Source: UBA2031 sp037189985
GTDB taxonomy: Bacteria > Pseudomonadota > Gammaproteobacteria > Pseudomonadales > Moraxellaceae
Direction: 5' to 3'
DNA length: 64,000 nucleotides
Assembly: GCA_037189985.1 (NCBI GenBank)
Contig: JBBCJX010000011.1
Coordinates: 1-64,000 of the forward strand
Shown: in pieces, positions 43,346-52,583 of the stretch
Numbering within the stretch: the stretch's first letter is position 1
Layout: the number at the start of each line of letters is the position of its first letter
Notes under the pieces: model-generated
What the model saw: the letters and a program-made list of their open reading frames with translations, nothing else
The model's database searches: none
What the model was told of the DNA's origin: nothing
Position numbers and translations under genes: made by a program

Positions 43346-44515
43346 TCAAGGCCTGTTGCGCCCGAGCTTGTCGTGGCTGGATACCCACTGGTCCGACACG
43401 ATGGCAGAAGACAGTGACAACTCGCCACACAGCACGGTTGCCGCAACGATCTCTGCAAGCCGGTTGACCTTGCCGCTACCATAGCAGCCCATCACTTCCA
43501 GACACTCCCTCTGCGTGGGCAGGCCAGTCCCGCCACCATAAGTTGCCACGATGAGCGCGGGAATGGTGACGGAAAAATAATAGTCGCCGCTTTCTTTCAA
43601 CTCGCCGTGCACGAAACCTGCCGACGACTCCGCCACGTTGGCCACATCCTGCCCGCAGGCAATGAACATGGCGGTGATGCCATTGGCAAAGTGCGCGCCG
43701 TTGTTCACGGAGCCGGCCATCATCGCGCCCATATTGGAAAGCTGGCGCTGCTTGAACAAGGCTTCGCCACTGGTGTGCATGACATCGCGCAGCATGGCAG
43801 CCGGCAAGGTGATCTCGGCGACCACACGCTTGCCGCGCGTATGCAGGCTGTTGACGTGCGAGTGCTTCTTGTCGGTGTCGAAATTGGCGGCCAGCGAGAA
43901 ATGCTCCAGGCCAGCCGGTTTCTGCGCCAGTATCCACATGCAGGCTTCGCGCGTGGCCTTGGACACCATGTTCTGGCCTGCCGCATCACCCGTGGTGTAA
44001 CAGAAGCGCAGCCAACGCATCTTGCCCATGGCGTACTGCTCGACGTGGGTGAGCCTTCCTGAGCGAGTGGTGGTTTCAGCGGCGGCCTTGATGCCATCAA
44101 AATTTGCCGTCACCCATTGGCCAAAATCGCGTGCATGCCGTGCATCTTCAAAAACGAAAATGGGGGCGCGCTGCATGGAGTCATCGATCAACGTGGTACG
44201 CACGCCACCGGCTTCGCGGGTCAGCCGCATGCCGCGGTTGTAGCTGGCCAGCAGGGTGCCTTCGGACGTTGCCATGGGCACATAGAACTCGCCTTTTGCA
44301 TGCTCACCATCCACCAGCAGAGGGCCCGCAAAACCCATGGGCACCTGCACCACACCAGCAAAGGATTCAATGTTGCCGGGCAACACGGCCGGGTCTATGG
44401 AGTAGCTGCCGGTATGCGTGAGATCGGCTCCGGTTTCTTCGCTGACCACGGCACGGCGTGCCGATGCCATTTCGCGGGTGTAGTCGTTGTTGTTGTCGCG
44501 GGGGAGTTTTTTCAT
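43346..44515 (-). CDS. Hydroxymethylglutaryl-CoA reductase, class I type
   Basis: A 389-aa protein that should reduce HMG-CoA to mevalonate with NADPH. I start at the ATG at 44515 because AGGAG lies 8 bases upstream; the open frame extends 18 codons further. The four known catalytic residues are present: Glu85 (PMATSEG), Lys216 in the cis-loop motif FDTDKK, Asp290 (IACGQD) and His381 (SSHDKLGRN). The TDKK cis-loop and C-terminal histidine flap point to class I. It lacks any sterol-sensing or membrane domain. There is no other mevalonate-pathway gene in the window, and most gammaproteobacteria use the MEP route, so its role is uncertain. Confidence 0.88.
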   Translation of the reverse strand: MKKLPRDNNNDYTREMASARRAVVSEETGADLTHTGSYSIDPAVLPGNIESFAGVVQVPMGFAGPLLVDGEHAKGEFYVPMATSEGTLLASYNRGMRLTREAGGVRTTLIDDSMQRAPIFVFEDARHARDFGQWVTANFDGIKAAAETTTRSGRLTHVEQYAMGKMRWLRFCYTTGDAAGQNMVSKATREACMWILAQKPAGLEHFSLAANFDTDKKHSHVNSLHTRGKRVVAEITLPAAMLRDVMHTSGEALFKQRQLSNMGAMMAGSVNNGAHFANGITAMFIACGQDVANVAESSAGFVHGELKESGDYYFSVTIPALIVATYGGGTGLPTQRECLEVMGCYGSGKVNRLAEIVAATVLCGELSLSSAIVSDQWVSSHDKLGRNRP

Positions 44516-44885
44516 GGCGCGGCTCCTGTTGGCTGTCGGGTGTTTTACCGCAGGGTGAGGATAAGGCATTGGCTGGGGTGACGGAGTGAGGGTAATAGTC
44601 TTGCTGCAAGAGGGTGGTTTGCCAAAGGGGGATATTCTTGCAGGGCTGCAGCAGTTGGTTCTGCTGCTTTATTCCCGGGCGGTGCGCCCTGCCGGCGGGG
44701 CCTCACTTTCTTTGCTCGGCAAAGAAAGTAAGCAAAGAAAGCCGACTCCTGCGGAGGGCTTTGGACGGTCGGGGGTCACAGGCCGGTTTCTTTGATTGAT
44801 GACTATTGTTCTGTGGGCGTGCTCGCACCGTGCGGCGACTCGCGATGACGCTCTACGCCTTGAACCTGATGCGGGAACAATCTGG
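44516..44885. repeat. Non-coding segment with a dispersed palindromic repeat
   Basis: This stretch has no believable gene. Its centre is the palindrome ACTTTCTTTGC-TCG-GCAAAGAAAGT (44705-44729) with 11-bp arms. It is followed by a direct partial copy (AAGCAAAGAAAG) and preceded by GGTGCGCCCTGCCGGCGGGG. Repeats containing CTTTCTTTGC near GCAAAGAAAG are common in several beta- and gammaproteobacterial genomes, by my recollection. The outer part (44570-44690, 44760-44885) shows nothing I can name. Confidence 0.6.
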
Positions 44886-45350
44886 TCAGGCTAGTGGCGG
44901 CATGAATTCGGCGAGTTTGTCGGAGGTTTTGCGCAGGTTGATGGAGAGCAGGGAGGCTACGCCCTTGAGTATCTTGATGCCGATTTCGGGGTGCAGCTTG
45001 AGGATGAGGTCGAAGCCCTTGCGGGTCAGCACGATCAGGCTGGTGGGCGTGCAGGCGCGCACGCTGGCGGAACGGGTGAGCTTGTCGATGAGTGCCATCT
45101 CGCCAATGGAGCCGCCTTTGGCGAGGGTGGTGATGACCACGGGCTGGGCATGCTGGTTGAGCTTGATGACATCCAGAGCGCCGGCGGCGACAAAACAGAC
45201 GTAGTCACCCTTTTCCCCTTCCTTGAAGACGAATTCGCCGGGCTCGATGTTGTTGAAGAACATGTATTTCTCGATGGTCTGCAACTCATCAGGCTTCAAG
45301 CCTGCAAATATCGGAATCAGGCTGAGATGATCGGCCAGACGCTCACTCAT
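44886..45350 (-). CDS. Cyclic-nucleotide-binding domain protein
   Basis: A 154-aa protein made of one CRP-like beta-roll (about 12-125). The N-terminal part reads FAGLKPDELQTIEKY, followed by GEFVFKEGEKGDYVCFVAAG and the phosphate-binding-cassette region GGSIGEMALIDKLTRSASVRA, close to the canonical GEMALL..RSA pattern. No helix-turn-helix follows, so it is not a CRP-type regulator by itself. It may bind cAMP or c-di-GMP and act on a partner. It is transcribed toward the repeat region and away from the nitrilase gene. Confidence 0.85.
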   Translation of the reverse strand: MSERLADHLSLIPIFAGLKPDELQTIEKYMFFNNIEPGEFVFKEGEKGDYVCFVAAGALDVIKLNQHAQPVVITTLAKGGSIGEMALIDKLTRSASVRACTPTSLIVLTRKGFDLILKLHPEIGIKILKGVASLLSINLRKTSDKLAEFMPPLA

Positions 45351-45427
45351 GAAAATCCTCGGGGATAACAGTGCACCGCCACCCTGCGGGCGACCAGCCG
45401 ATGTTGTAGCGCAAAGCGGGCATTTTG

Positions 45428-46261
45428 TCAGTGAATTCGTCGGTGCCTGTGCACGGGCATGCGCTTTTGCAGTTCACGCTGTGCGTCCCTGTCGCGATTG
45501 GCCAGGATCAGGCCGCTGCCGCTCTCTGTCTTCTCCGCGAGAACCCGGCCCCAGGGGTCGATGATCTGGCTGTGTCCCCAGGTGGTGCGCGTGGATGAGT
45601 GCACGCCGCCTTGCGCTGCACCGATCACATAAAGCTGGTTTTCAATGGCGCGGGCACGCAGCAGTACCTGCCAATGGGCCTCTCCCGTGACAGCCGTGAA
45701 GGCTGCCGGGACCGTGACCAGTTCTGCGCCGCTGTCGGCCAGCGCACGAAAGAGCTCGGGAAAACGCAGGTCGTAACACACGGTCAGGCCAAGCCTGCCC
45801 ACCGGCGTGTTCACGCAGACCACGGCATCGCCGGGCTCGAAGGTGGCGGACTCGCGATAGCTGCCTTGCGCATCTGCCACATCGACATCAAAGAGATGCA
45901 TCTTGTCGTAACGGGCAACGACTTCACCATCCGAATCGATCACATGGCTGGCCGTACGCACGCGCCCGTCGGGCACGGGACTGCCATCCGGCCTGCCAGC
46001 CGCTGGCAGGGTCCCTGCGACTATCCAGATATCCAGTTCGCGTGCCAGCGCGCCCAAACGATCCAGCAATTCCGGCAGGCGTGCCGCCACGGCTGCATAC
46101 TGGCTGGCATCAAAAACGGCAAAATTCTCGGGCAGTACGACAAGCCCGGCTCCGGCGGCTGCCGCTTCACGCAGGCGGATTCCCGTTTCCGCCATATTGG
46201 CCTCCAGGTCACTGCCGGAACAAAGCTGGATGGCGGCCAGGGCCGGAGCGTCATGTGTCAT
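45428..46261 (-). CDS. Nitrilase-superfamily amidohydrolase (deaminated glutathione amidase type)
   Basis: A 277-aa enzyme with the Glu-Lys-Cys triad of the nitrilase superfamily: Glu45 (LPENFAVF), Lys120 (YDKMHLFDVD) and Cys162 (TVCYDLRFPEL). The K-MHLFDVD motif and position next to yhdP match the NIT1/YbeM-like branch that repairs deaminated glutathione; the exact substrate is inferred. Its ATG overlaps the yhdP stop by four bases, so it is coupled to yhdP. In Pseudomonas the next gene is tldD, which is absent here. Confidence 0.87.
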   Translation of the reverse strand: MTHDAPALAAIQLCSGSDLEANMAETGIRLREAAAAGAGLVVLPENFAVFDASQYAAVAARLPELLDRLGALARELDIWIVAGTLPAAGRPDGSPVPDGRVRTASHVIDSDGEVVARYDKMHLFDVDVADAQGSYRESATFEPGDAVVCVNTPVGRLGLTVCYDLRFPELFRALADSGAELVTVPAAFTAVTGEAHWQVLLRARAIENQLYVIGAAQGGVHSSTRTTWGHSQIIDPWGRVLAEKTESGSGLILANRDRDAQRELQKRMPVHRHRRIH

Positions 46262-49200
46262 GGCGATGTTTTCCCGGAAACCGGTGTGGCGGATGCGCCT
46301 GCTGTCTGGCTGAGCTGCCCCGCCGGTACAGTACCGGCTGGCGGCTGGCGCAAATCAAAGACCTTCATGTTGAGCCGCTCCACCCGTGGATTGGTCCAGT
46401 CACCCGTGACGTGATAGCGGAGTTGCGTGACCTTGTCGATCTGGCGCTCGAAGGCCAGTTGGGCCGCCGCCACAGCGCCGCCCACCAAGGGGCCGGCAAC
46501 AACGATGGCAGCGACAGGTACGGCACTGGTGACCGGCACGACCACCGTGAACTGCTGATCGATCTCCTGCTTTGCCAGGTCCAGCCGGCCATGCCCCTGC
46601 GCACGAAGGGTGGGGCCGGTGACCTCGAAATGCGCATCCGACATGACGCCTGCCTGCAAAGGGCCAGCCAGCGATGCCGAATCAAAACTGAGGCCGCGCC
46701 GCAGGACATCGGAGAAATCCCCCTTGAAACGACGGCGCAGGTTGTCGATATCCAGCCAGCCGAAAACACGGCTGGCCGACGTAGAGTTACTGATGTTGAG
46801 CAAGCGGCCCTGCTCAACATGCAGGTTCATGCTGCCTTCCAGCCCGGAAAGCACCGGCGCATCCGGGGTGCCGGGCCATGAGAGATCAAGCGCCGCCGAG
46901 GCGCTGTCACTGACCATGCTGGGGGCATAACCCAAGGCATTCAGCAGGCCGGCGACATTGCTGCTGATCGCATTCCCGCGCAGGCGCGTGCTGACACCCC
47001 CGCGCCACTGCCAGTCCAGCCGCCCCTTGAAGCCAAGAACAGGACTGTCGAGGGCAATGTCTTCGATACGCAGGCCATAAGGGCTGGGCAAGAGACGGGC
47101 ATCCAGTCCCATCACGCCCATGCCGGGCCAGGCAGCCAGACGCAAGCCCTCGCCCCTGACCTGAATCGGCCGGCTGCCCAGGCCGGCAAAAGGATTGAGC
47201 GCCACCGTATCGCCCTTGTCGACAGCTGGCAGGGGCCATTGCAGGCGGGTGAAGTCGAGGCTGATTTCGCGATTGCCGGCATCAGGCAGCAATGCCTGCC
47301 CCGCCAGTTCGTCACTGGCCAGCGCCAGCTTCCAGGCATCGCCCTGCCGCTGCAGGCCGATATGGGCATTGGCGAGGCGAAGCTGTCCGGTCAACACCTG
47401 CTGGCTTTCCAGTTGCAGCCGGCTGAGGGCAGGCAACGCCAACTCTCCGGGCAAAGACACCGTATTCGCCCCATTCCGGAAACGCTGCAGCAGCGGCTGC
47501 CATTGGCGCAAATCCAGGCTTGCCAGCCGCCCTTCCAGTTCCAGCCCTGCATGCTCCGGCCAGGCAACAGCTGGCGGCACAGTACTGTCGGCATCCAGCC
47601 GGACCAGTGCCCGGTGCAGGCTGCTTCCACGCCAGGCCATGCCGGCACTGAGGCCCTGTCCGTAACGCAGCCGGGCCATTTGTTCCCTGCCGCCCAACGT
47701 GGTCTGGTAGCTCAGTGGCGAAGCTTCACTGCCCTTGCCCAGCGGCGCCGGCAGGTCGAGACGCAGGCCGGCCAGTGTGGAATCCAGTTGCAGGCGCAAA
47801 GGAGAGTTGCCGGTAGGGATGGTGACCCTCGCCTGGTAGGGAGCCGCCCCACTGGCAAACTGCAACAGCCCATTGCCCAGCCAGCGGCGCAAGGCGGGTA
47901 CGCCGGCGCGGCCCGCCAGATCAACCTGTACCTCGCCCAACTCACCATTGCGCATGCGGCTGCCGATATCCGCACGTACCGGCGACTCCAGCAGACTGGC
48001 CTGCACACCCACGGCCTGCAAGCCGGTCGCGCTGCTGTAGCTCACTTCTCCTTGCAGATTGCTGGCGGCAAGGTCGGCAGGCTGGATCAAGAGCCGGTTG
48101 CCCGCGAGGCGGGCGGAAACCTCCACCTCTGGCGCTGCATGCTCATGACCAAGTGGCAAGGTCAGGGCCAGCCGGCCCGACACGGGGCCATCAAGATCCA
48201 GCACCTCTGCCACAGCCCCTGCACCAGCCTTCAAGGGGCTATCGCGGAACAGCCGGCCCAGGTCCGCACCGCTGCTCTGGATATCCGCTTTCACCTTGAG
48301 TACCGGGTGTCCCAGATCGGCGATTTCGGCATGGAGTGCCCGGCCTCGGCTTCCTTCCAGAAGGACAGCCTCCTTTCCCTGGATTTCGAGATGATGGCCA
48401 TCGATATGTACCACGGCAGACAGCTCACGCAGGGCAGGCCAGCCGGGCCCGTAATCGAGCCGGCCGCCCTCTACGGCAAAGCGCATCTGCAGTGTTTTCT
48501 CGGGCAGGTCTGCCCGTTGTTGCAGCGGCCCCTCGAAAAGGAAGTCGCCCCGGCCGACACGACCGCCCTGTATGGCCGCCTTCAGCCAGGCCAGCGTCTC
48601 GTCACCCGCCTGCGTCCAGGGGACATAGCGCCAGGTGCTCGCTGCCCGGGCATTCTGTATTCCGGCCAGCAGGGTGAGGCGGGCCGCGTCCGGATCATCC
48701 TCCGGTACGACAAGGCGCAGGAGCGCGCTACCCCGTGCGTCCGCATTGGCAAGCTGAACCTGATCCGAATCCAGCCGCCAGCCGGCCGCATCATGGTGCA
48801 GGTGGAAATTCCCTGAAATACGCTGCAAGGCCACAGGCTCACGCAAGACCTGCCGCAAATCCAGCCGGGCATCCCGCGTATCAATACCCAACCAGGACTG
48901 TTCTGGTGTCCATCGCAGCCAGCCGGTAGCACCCTCCACACCCGGTCGCGCCTGAGTGGCAGCCAGGCTCAGACGACGGGCATCGGCTTCGATACGCAGC
49001 GGCTGCCAGCCGGACTCTTCCGTCTGCTGCAGGTCTGCACGCACGGCCGTCAGGCGTCCCTGCGGCGCAGCCTCACGCAACCACTCCCGCGCCGCAGGGG
49101 TAAGCGGCAGGCGACCGAGAAGAGGGGAAAGCGCACCGACGTCAACCTGCTGGGCTGCCAGGCTCATGCCATCCGGCGCCGACTGAAGCGCCAGGACCGG

Positions 49201-50193
49201 CAATGGCCAAGGCTTGTCCTCGATGCCACCTCGCAACTGGTTGCCCGCCAGTTGCCAGCCACCCTCCTGTCGGGTCCAGGCAAACTGCCCCTGCATGTCC
49301 TGCAGACGCAGAGGCCCCTGCCTGCCATCCAGCACGACTTCCCGCCACAGCGGCCTGCCCTGCAGGGTCTGCAACTGCCCTTCACGGAATCCGAACCAGT
49401 ATTCGCCGCCCCCGGTGAGACGCCTGAGACGCAGCCCGGCAACATCTGCCGCCGGCAACCAGGCACCCAGATTCAGCACCGGGAGATGGACCCAGAAATC
49501 CAGCCGGCTGCGTTGCCAGTCCAGTGCATCACCCTGCAGGTCCAGGTTCAGTTGCAGGGCATCGGCACTGCCATCCACGCGCATGCTGCCTGCCAGGCGG
49601 TGCCTGTCTCCCTCATTGCGGTTGACCAGTTCAAGTCCGGAAAGCCGGAAAGCCGGAAAGCCCTGCAAGGCAATGGCCACACGGCTTTCACTGACGGCAA
49701 GTACCGGTTGGCGCAGGGCAAAATCCAGCGTCTGCCGGGCCGCCTCCGGATCGCTGCTTGCCAGGCTGACCAGCTCTCTCAGGCCAATGCTGCCATCAGC
49801 CTGCTGGTCGAGATGAACATCCAGACCACGCAACCAGACCGCCACCCTGGGCTCCAGATGCCAGAGGCTCTGCCAGAGGGCAGGCTTCAACTCCACCTCA
49901 GGAATGCGCAGCAGTACCGTCTCCTGCGCTGCCGGATCGTGCAGTTGCAGGCCGGCAAGATGAATGCGCAGGCTCAGCCCTTCCAGCTCCGCACTCAAGC
50001 GCTCCAGCGTTACGGGGACACCCATGCGCTCGGAGAGAGCGTTCTCCAGCCGTGGGCGCCAGTTGTCCGCCTCAGGCAAGAGCTGTCGCCCGACTCCTAC
50101 CACCACAGCCACCAGCACTACTGCCACGAGCGCAAGCGTCAGCAACTGGTGCCAGCACCAGAGCAAGCGCAGTCGTAGTGTTTGCCAGTTCAT
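46258..50193 (-). CDS. yhdP: YhdP-family AsmA-like lipid transport protein
   Basis: An inner-membrane-anchored protein of about 1311 aa. The N-terminal membrane helix is at about 15-40 (LLTLALVAVVLVAVVVGVG), and the rest is a long periplasmic beta-rich groove of the AsmA-like class that is thought to carry phospholipids to the outer membrane. Near the C-terminus is an AsmA-type segment (FDSASLAGPLQAGVM, GHGRLDLAKQEIDQQFTVVVP) and then a hydrophobic piece (AAIVVAGPLVGGAVAAAQL). I start at the ATG at 50193; a TTG nine codons upstream is also open. The gene lies between rng and nitrilase, as expected. The gap 50194-50407 shows no feature I can support. Confidence 0.9.
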   Translation of the reverse strand: MNWQTLRLRLLWCWHQLLTLALVAVVLVAVVVGVGRQLLPEADNWRPRLENALSERMGVPVTLERLSAELEGLSLRIHLAGLQLHDPAAQETVLLRIPEVELKPALWQSLWHLEPRVAVWLRGLDVHLDQQADGSIGLRELVSLASSDPEAARQTLDFALRQPVLAVSESRVAIALQGFPAFRLSGLELVNRNEGDRHRLAGSMRVDGSADALQLNLDLQGDALDWQRSRLDFWVHLPVLNLGAWLPAADVAGLRLRRLTGGGEYWFGFREGQLQTLQGRPLWREVVLDGRQGPLRLQDMQGQFAWTRQEGGWQLAGNQLRGGIEDKPWPLPVLALQSAPDGMSLAAQQVDVGALSPLLGRLPLTPAAREWLREAAPQGRLTAVRADLQQTEESGWQPLRIEADARRLSLAATQARPGVEGATGWLRWTPEQSWLGIDTRDARLDLRQVLREPVALQRISGNFHLHHDAAGWRLDSDQVQLANADARGSALLRLVVPEDDPDAARLTLLAGIQNARAASTWRYVPWTQAGDETLAWLKAAIQGGRVGRGDFLFEGPLQQRADLPEKTLQMRFAVEGGRLDYGPGWPALRELSAVVHIDGHHLEIQGKEAVLLEGSRGRALHAEIADLGHPVLKVKADIQSSGADLGRLFRDSPLKAGAGAVAEVLDLDGPVSGRLALTLPLGHEHAAPEVEVSARLAGNRLLIQPADLAASNLQGEVSYSSATGLQAVGVQASLLESPVRADIGSRMRNGELGEVQVDLAGRAGVPALRRWLGNGLLQFASGAAPYQARVTIPTGNSPLRLQLDSTLAGLRLDLPAPLGKGSEASPLSYQTTLGGREQMARLRYGQGLSAGMAWRGSSLHRALVRLDADSTVPPAVAWPEHAGLELEGRLASLDLRQWQPLLQRFRNGANTVSLPGELALPALSRLQLESQQVLTGQLRLANAHIGLQRQGDAWKLALASDELAGQALLPDAGNREISLDFTRLQWPLPAVDKGDTVALNPFAGLGSRPIQVRGEGLRLAAWPGMGVMGLDARLLPSPYGLRIEDIALDSPVLGFKGRLDWQWRGGVSTRLRGNAISSNVAGLLNALGYAPSMVSDSASAALDLSWPGTPDAPVLSGLEGSMNLHVEQGRLLNISNSTSASRVFGWLDIDNLRRRFKGDFSDVLRRGLSFDSASLAGPLQAGVMSDAHFEVTGPTLRAQGHGRLDLAKQEIDQQFTVVVPVTSAVPVAAIVVAGPLVGGAVAAAQLAFERQIDKVTQLRYHVTGDWTNPRVERLNMKVFDLRQPPAGTVPAGQLSQTAGASATPVSGKTSP

Positions 50194-50407
50194 GTGGATA
50201 AGGACGTCAGCCGGGAGCAAGGAGGAAAAATGATAAGCGGGGGCAGGCTTGTGGCCTGTCGCGTGTTTGTTGTTTTACGAGGAGGCTTTCTAAAACAGGA
50301 AGGGGGGAATGCCAATGGATTTTTGGCGTAGTGGCGGCTGGGATGGATTGGCGGGGTCGGAGCCCGGGTGCTTGCTTGCCACTCGCCAGCCCCCCGGCAA
50401 AACCACC

Positions 50408-51880
50408 TCACAACAACACGATGTCATACTGCTCCTGGGTATAAAGCGCCTCTACCGAGAACTTGATCGGTTTGCCGATAAACAACTCCAGGTCTGCTAC
50501 TGCCGCCGACTCCTCCCCCAGCAGGCGGTCGATCACCTTCTGGTTGGCGACCACACGATAGCCATTGGCCGCATCGTACGCGCGCGCCTCGCGCAGGATT
50601 TCACGGAACACCTCATAGCAGACAGTCTCGGCCGTCTTGACAGTGCCACGTCCCTGGCAGGCCGGGCAGCTTTCGCAGAGCAGATGCTCCAGCGACTCGC
50701 GCGTGCGCTTGCGCGTCATTTCCACCAGGCCCAGCTCGGAAACCTGGGTGATCTTGGTCTTGGCATGGTCGCGCACCAGCATTTTTTCCAGCGCCCGCAG
50801 CACCTGCTGGCGATGCTCGAGCTCTTCCATGTCGATGAAGTCGATAATGATGATGCCGCCAAGATTGCGTAACCGAAGCTGCCGGGCAATCGCATGCGTG
50901 GCCTCGAGATTGGTCTTGAAAACCGTGTCTTCCAGCGTGCGCGTACCCACGAAGGAGCCAGTGTTCACATCGACCGTGGTCATAGCCTCGGTCTGGTCGA
51001 TGATGAGGTAGCCGCCGGATTTCAGCAGCACCTTGCGCTGCAGGGCCTTCTGCAGGTCATCCTCGATGTTGTAAAGCTCGAACAATGGCCGCTCACCCGG
51101 ATAGTGCTCGATATTGCCCAACATTCCCGGCATGAACTCACGGACGAATTCTTCAACCTTGCCAAAGGTTTCACGCGAATCGATCAGCACTTTTTCCACA
51201 TTCACGCCAACAATGTCGCGAATGGTGCGCAGGTAAAGGGACAGTTCCTCGTAGATCAGGGAAGGCGTGGCTGCCGTCTGGCAACGGTCCTGTATCCAGC
51301 GCCAGAGCTTGACCAGAAACTCCATGTCACGACGCAACTCATGTTCGCTGACACCCTCGGCAACGGTACGCACGATGAAGCCACCCGAGGCCGTATCCGG
51401 GCTTTCTTCCTGGAGCTGGCGCACAAGGCCCTTAAGACGATCCCGTTCAACCTCATCCTCGATACGCTGCGACACACCGATATGCTCACCACGCGGCATG
51501 TAGACAAGATAGCGAGAAGGAATCGAAAGGTCCGTCGTCAGGCGTGCACCCTTGCTGCCCAACATGTCCTTCATCACCTGCACGATGACAGACTGCCCCT
51601 CGTGCAGCAGTTCGGAAATCACCGGCGGTTTTTCACGCTCGCCCTCCTGCTTCGGCCAGACAATGTCGTTGACATGAATGAAGGCCGTACGAGCATGCCC
51701 CACTTCGACAAAGGCCGCCTGCATGCCGGGCAGCACCCGCACCACCTTGCCCTTGCAGATATTGCCCACCATACCGCGCCGCGCCGTGCGCTCTACATAC
51801 AGCTCCTGCACCACACCATTTTCCACACAGGCAACACGGCACTCCATGGGAGTGACATTGATGAGGATTTCTTCACTCAT
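50408..51880 (-). CDS. rng: Ribonuclease G
   Basis: A 490-aa endonuclease that processes 16S rRNA 5' ends and mRNA. The S1 RNA-binding domain spans about 35-125 (GNICKGKVVRVLPGMQAAFVEVG). The RNase E/G catalytic part has the metal-binding aspartates in VDVNTGSFVG and IIIIDFIDM, and the zinc link is in LCESCPACQGRGTV. It is the short RNase G form, without the RNase E scaffold. The ATG overlaps the maf stop by four bases. Near-universal partner genes maf and mreBCD are upstream. Confidence 0.96.
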   Translation of the reverse strand: MSEEILINVTPMECRVACVENGVVQELYVERTARRGMVGNICKGKVVRVLPGMQAAFVEVGHARTAFIHVNDIVWPKQEGEREKPPVISELLHEGQSVIVQVMKDMLGSKGARLTTDLSIPSRYLVYMPRGEHIGVSQRIEDEVERDRLKGLVRQLQEESPDTASGGFIVRTVAEGVSEHELRRDMEFLVKLWRWIQDRCQTAATPSLIYEELSLYLRTIRDIVGVNVEKVLIDSRETFGKVEEFVREFMPGMLGNIEHYPGERPLFELYNIEDDLQKALQRKVLLKSGGYLIIDQTEAMTTVDVNTGSFVGTRTLEDTVFKTNLEATHAIARQLRLRNLGGIIIIDFIDMEELEHRQQVLRALEKMLVRDHAKTKITQVSELGLVEMTRKRTRESLEHLLCESCPACQGRGTVKTAETVCYEVFREILREARAYDAANGYRVVANQKVIDRLLGEESAAVADLELFIGKPIKFSVEALYTQEQYDIVLL

Positions 51881-52461
51881 GAGGCTTCATTCCAGACTGA
51901 ATATCCAAAGCCGGCCAGCAAAGCGGCTGTTTCCGTCAAGGGCAATCCCACCACATTGCTGTAGCTACCCTCGATGCCGGTGACAAACACGGCGCCACGT
52001 CCCTGGATTGCATAACCGCCGGCCTTGTCGACCGGCTCGCCACTCGCCCAGTAGGCGCGCATCTCCTCTGTCGAAATGTCGCGGAAGCGCACAGAAGTTG
52101 CCACCACCTGCACGCGGACATCATTGCCCTGCCCCACTGCAACTCCGGTCAATACACGATGCCCGCGCCCGGACAATCGTGCCCACATTGCCACTGCATC
52201 CGCCTCTGTCGCCGGCTTGCCCAACTCATCATCATCCAGCGCCACCGTCGTATCAGCAGCAATGACGATACCTTCCGGCACCATCATCAACCCGGCACGT
52301 GCCTTTGCCTCTGCAAGGCGGGCCACATACTGCTCGGGAGACTCTCCGGCCATGCGCGTCTCGTCCACATCAATCTTCAGCACGGAAAACGACAAGCCCA
52401 ATTGCTGCAGGAGTTCGCGCCGGCGTGGAGAAGTTGAAGCAAGGTAAAGAGGCATGGTCAT
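51877..52461 (-). CDS. maf: Maf/YhdE-type nucleotide pyrophosphatase
   Basis: A 194-aa enzyme that hydrolyses dTTP/UTP or modified nucleotides to monophosphates. The conserved motif LASTSPRRRELLQQLG is at the N-terminus; AADTTVALDDDELGKP, GYAIQGRGAVFV and GSYSNVVGLPL follow. The YhdE-like tail and the rng neighbour favour the dTTPase/UTPase subfamily. I start at the ATG at 52461 (MTMPLYLAS); an open extension upstream is not conserved. Confidence 0.92.
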   Translation of the reverse strand: MTMPLYLASTSPRRRELLQQLGLSFSVLKIDVDETRMAGESPEQYVARLAEAKARAGLMMVPEGIVIAADTTVALDDDELGKPATEADAVAMWARLSGRGHRVLTGVAVGQGNDVRVQVVATSVRFRDISTEEMRAYWASGEPVDKAGGYAIQGRGAVFVTGIEGSYSNVVGLPLTETAALLAGFGYSVWNEAS

Positions 52462-52583
52462 TATTCTGGTTTCCCGGTTGGCATAGCCACAACATACGCA
52501 AGGCGCAGGCCGGGGCAATAACCGGAGCTTATGTGCGGTGAGTGCGGACTTGCTCCGTCAACAACACTGCCCGGGCAGTCCCT

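Noticed and set aside
44705..44729. Palindrome as an integron attC site
   Set aside because: There is no R-box/L-box pattern, no gene cassette and no integrase.
44586..44799. Small plus-strand frames in the repeat region
   Set aside because: They consist mostly of the palindromic repeat and have no ribosome-binding site or similarity to known proteins.
50194..50407. Possible regulatory region or small gene between yhdP and rng
   Set aside because: There are runs of G and A but no strong promoter, hairpin or convincing short reading frame.
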